Shown one piece after another: positions 62,659 through 64,000 of a DNA stretch of 64,000 nucleotides; the first letter of the stretch is position 1, and each line of letters begins with the position of its first letter. Made by a program: the position numbers and the translations under genes. Below the pieces are notes generated by a model. The model ran no database searches. It worked only from the letters and a program-made list of their open reading frames with translations, and was not told where the DNA came from. Source of the DNA: Sedimenticola thiotaurini (lineage in GTDB: Bacteria > Pseudomonadota > Gammaproteobacteria > Chromatiales > Chromatiaceae); contig VMRY01000010.1 in NCBI GenBank assembly GCA_007713595.1, positions 1 to 64,000 on the forward strand, given 5' to 3'.

Positions 62659-63444
62659 ATGCAAACAATTCCCAAGCCCATCGTGCTGAGCATTTCTGGC
62701 CATGACCCCTCCGGTGGCGCAGGTATCCAGGCAGATATTGAGGTCCTCGCTGCACTGGGCTGTCATGCGGCAACGGTCATCAGCTGCCTGACGACTCAAG
62801 ACAGCTGTAATGTACTGGAGCTGATTCCGCTAAATCCCCAGCAGATGACAGATCAAATAGATCTGCTATTTCTGGATTACACCATTCACGCGATAAAGAT
62901 TGGCCTGCTGGGTAGCGCTGATACGGCCCTTGCTGTTGGCCGGTTGCTGGCACGACATCCTGAAATACCGGTAGTGCTTGATCCAATTCTGGCGGCTGGA
63001 GGCGGTACCGTGTTAGCAAGCCAGCAACTGATCGATTGCCTTGTTAGACAGATTATTCCTCACACCACGCTCATCACCCCAAACTCCCAGGAGGCCAGGA
63101 AACTGACCGGCCTGGAGAGCCTGGATGATTGCGCGGACTATCTAATGCAAAAAGGCGTCGATGCTGTTCTGATAACCGGCACTCATGAAGCATCGACGGA
63201 GGTCATCAACACCCTCTATCGCCCAGCCCAGTCCCCCATGAAGTGGCCCTGGCCTCGACTCGAGAACTCTTACCATGGATCCGGCTGCACAATCGCCTCT
63301 GCCAGTGCGGCCGGTCTGGCAAAAGGGCTGAGCATTGAAGAGGCCGTAATCTCCGCACAGCAGTACACCTGGGAGAGCCTTGCAGCAGGCTGGCAGCCGG
63401 GCAAAGGGCAACACATCCCCAATCGCCAATTCCGCCAGCAATAA
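62659..63444 (+). CDS. thiD: Hydroxymethylpyrimidine phosphate kinase ThiD
   Basis: A 261-residue ribokinase-fold enzyme that phosphorylates HMP and HMP-P for thiamine synthesis. SISGHDPSGGAGIQADIEVL is the start motif (cited to 20), DPILAAGGG the middle, and SYHGSGCTIASASAAGLAKG the catalytic anion hole with Asp replaced by Ser-Gly-Cys context, as in ThiD (GTGCT in E. coli, GSGCT here). It is followed 13 bases later by thiE. Confidence 0.92.
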   Translation: MQTIPKPIVLSISGHDPSGGAGIQADIEVLAALGCHAATVISCLTTQDSCNVLELIPLNPQQMTDQIDLLFLDYTIHAIKIGLLGSADTALAVGRLLARHPEIPVVLDPILAAGGGTVLASQQLIDCLVRQIIPHTTLITPNSQEARKLTGLESLDDCADYLMQKGVDAVLITGTHEASTEVINTLYRPAQSPMKWPWPRLENSYHGSGCTIASASAAGLAKGLSIEEAVISAQQYTWESLAAGWQPGKGQHIPNRQFRQQ

Positions 63445-63457
63445 AGGATAAACTCGA

Positions 63458-64000
63458 TTGTCACAAAAAAAGTTTTTAACCGGTCTTTACGCCATTACCC
63501 AGGCCCATCCAGGAGGCTTTTCCGGCACACTGAAACAGGTGGAAGCGGCCTTACTGGGAGGAGTCCGCATTATCCAGTATCGGGACAAGCAGCCTGACGA
63601 TGCGCGTCGTCACACAGAGGCTGAAGCGCTGCGCACACTCTGCCATGCACATGCAGCACGACTGATCATCAATGATGACGTTGAACTGGCAAAAACAGTT
63701 GGCGCAGACGGTGTGCATGTCGGACGCGAAGACAGCGACATCCAAAACGCCCGTGCTGCACTGGGCAAGCACGCTATCATCGGCACCTCTTGCTACAACC
63801 AGTTATCACTGGCCATTGCTGCCGAACGGGCAGGTGCCGACTATGTCGCTTTTGGCCGCTTCTTCCCATCGAAAACCAAACCGGACGCCGTACAGGCAGA
63901 ACCCATACTCCTTACTCAGGCCAGGCAACAATTGCAGATTCCAATAGTTGCCATTGGCGGCATAACCCCGGAAAATGGCGCCACACTTATACAGGCAGGC
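63458..64000 (+). CDS. thiE: Thiamine phosphate synthase ThiE, 3' end cut by window edge
   Basis: The frame opens at TTG 63458 behind AAGGAT and runs to the window edge (181 codons). The product is a TIM-barrel enzyme joining HMP-PP and thiazole phosphate: GLYAITQAHPGGF, IIQYRDKQPDDARR (diphosphate site), LIINDDVELA, DGVHVGREDSD, and GRFFPSKTKP are all ThiE motifs. AIGGITPENGATLIQAG is the last visible part, so only a short C-terminus is missing. Confidence 0.92.
   Translation, partial: MSQKKFLTGLYAITQAHPGGFSGTLKQVEAALLGGVRIIQYRDKQPDDARRHTEAEALRTLCHAHAARLIINDDVELAKTVGADGVHVGREDSDIQNARAALGKHAIIGTSCYNQLSLAIAAERAGADYVAFGRFFPSKTKPDAVQAEPILLTQARQQLQIPIVAIGGITPENGATLIQAG

Noticed and set aside
1-64000. 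CRISPR array, prophage or insertion sequence
   Set aside because: I saw no regularly spaced repeats, transposase, integrase or phage structural gene. The only repeat-like element is the palindrome at 39191-39265.

Overview
The window looks like a chromosome segment of a sulfur-oxidising gammaproteobacterium, probably Chromatiales/Sedimenticola-like. The evidence is a glycine/tyrosine-rich secreted protein of the sulfur globule type (56559-56915), several c-type cytochromes, an acetoacetyl-CoA reductase for polyhydroxyalkanoate, a menaquinone operon alongside the ubiquinone/FMN-prenyl gene ubiX, and the classic gammaproteobacterial order miaB-ybeZ-ybeY-ybeX-lnt. Genes are densely packed. I see no prophage, transposase, CRISPR array or rRNA. 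The species assignment is inference.

Layout. 1-3.9 kb: truncated membrane protein, phaB, a hypothetical, and a long-form GAPDH. 3.9-7.8 kb: zinc uptake operon znuA-znuC-znuB-zur-yidD (minus strand) behind a perfect Zur-type palindrome, with a divergent gene for a double-CxxC protein. 7.8-11.7 kb: a diguanylate cyclase, an EEP-family phosphodiesterase, dsbA and cytochrome c4. 12.1-21.2 kb: menaquinone locus menF-menD-menB-menA-menC, followed on the same strand by a D-cysteine desulfhydrase-like enzyme, a Pro-1 tautomerase and a free-standing lipoyl domain with a CxxxCxxC insert, with menE converging on them. 21.3-26 kb: diheme cytochrome, four-EF-hand protein, WGR protein, HD hydrolase and a PepSY/response regulator/histidine kinase operon. 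26.3-29.1 kb: DUF2868 plus DUF3482 GTPase pair. 29-37 kb: small metabolic and stress genes (methyltransferase, ribosomal oxygenase, cytochrome P460, AhpD-like protein and its AraC regulator, CCGSCS peptide, 2OG oxygenase, carboxylesterase). 37-43 kb: DedA-PAP2-LssY fusion, ubiX-mpl-membrane protein, rnd. 43.1-48.5 kb: lipoprotein, then lnt, ybeX, ybeY, ybeZ, miaB. 48.7-53 kb: GGDEF-EAL protein, then egtB-egtD (ergothioneine). 53.1-56.9 kb: rsmA, lon, sulfur globule protein. 57-59.7 kb: erpA, bactofilin, coiled-coil membrane protein, argC. 59.9-60.2 kb: candidate small RNA and tRNA-like remnant. 60.2-64 kb: DUF4126 protein, hemJ, a second A-type Fe-S carrier, DUF5063 protein, thiD and truncated thiE.

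How the parts work together. The zinc operon is self-contained: importer, its repressor and the operator. The men genes supply a low-potential quinone, and FNR-like boxes lie upstream of both menF and menE, suggesting oxygen control. A GCTGAA-N5-GCTGAA direct repeat upstream of the EF-hand gene recurs in variant form upstream of the PepSY/two-component operon, suggesting a shared, possibly calcium- or metal-responsive regulon. erpA has an IscR-like box. The least explained pieces are the lipoyl/tautomerase/desulfhydrase trio in the men locus, the divergent gene at the Zur operator, and the small RNA candidate between argC and the DUF4126 gene.
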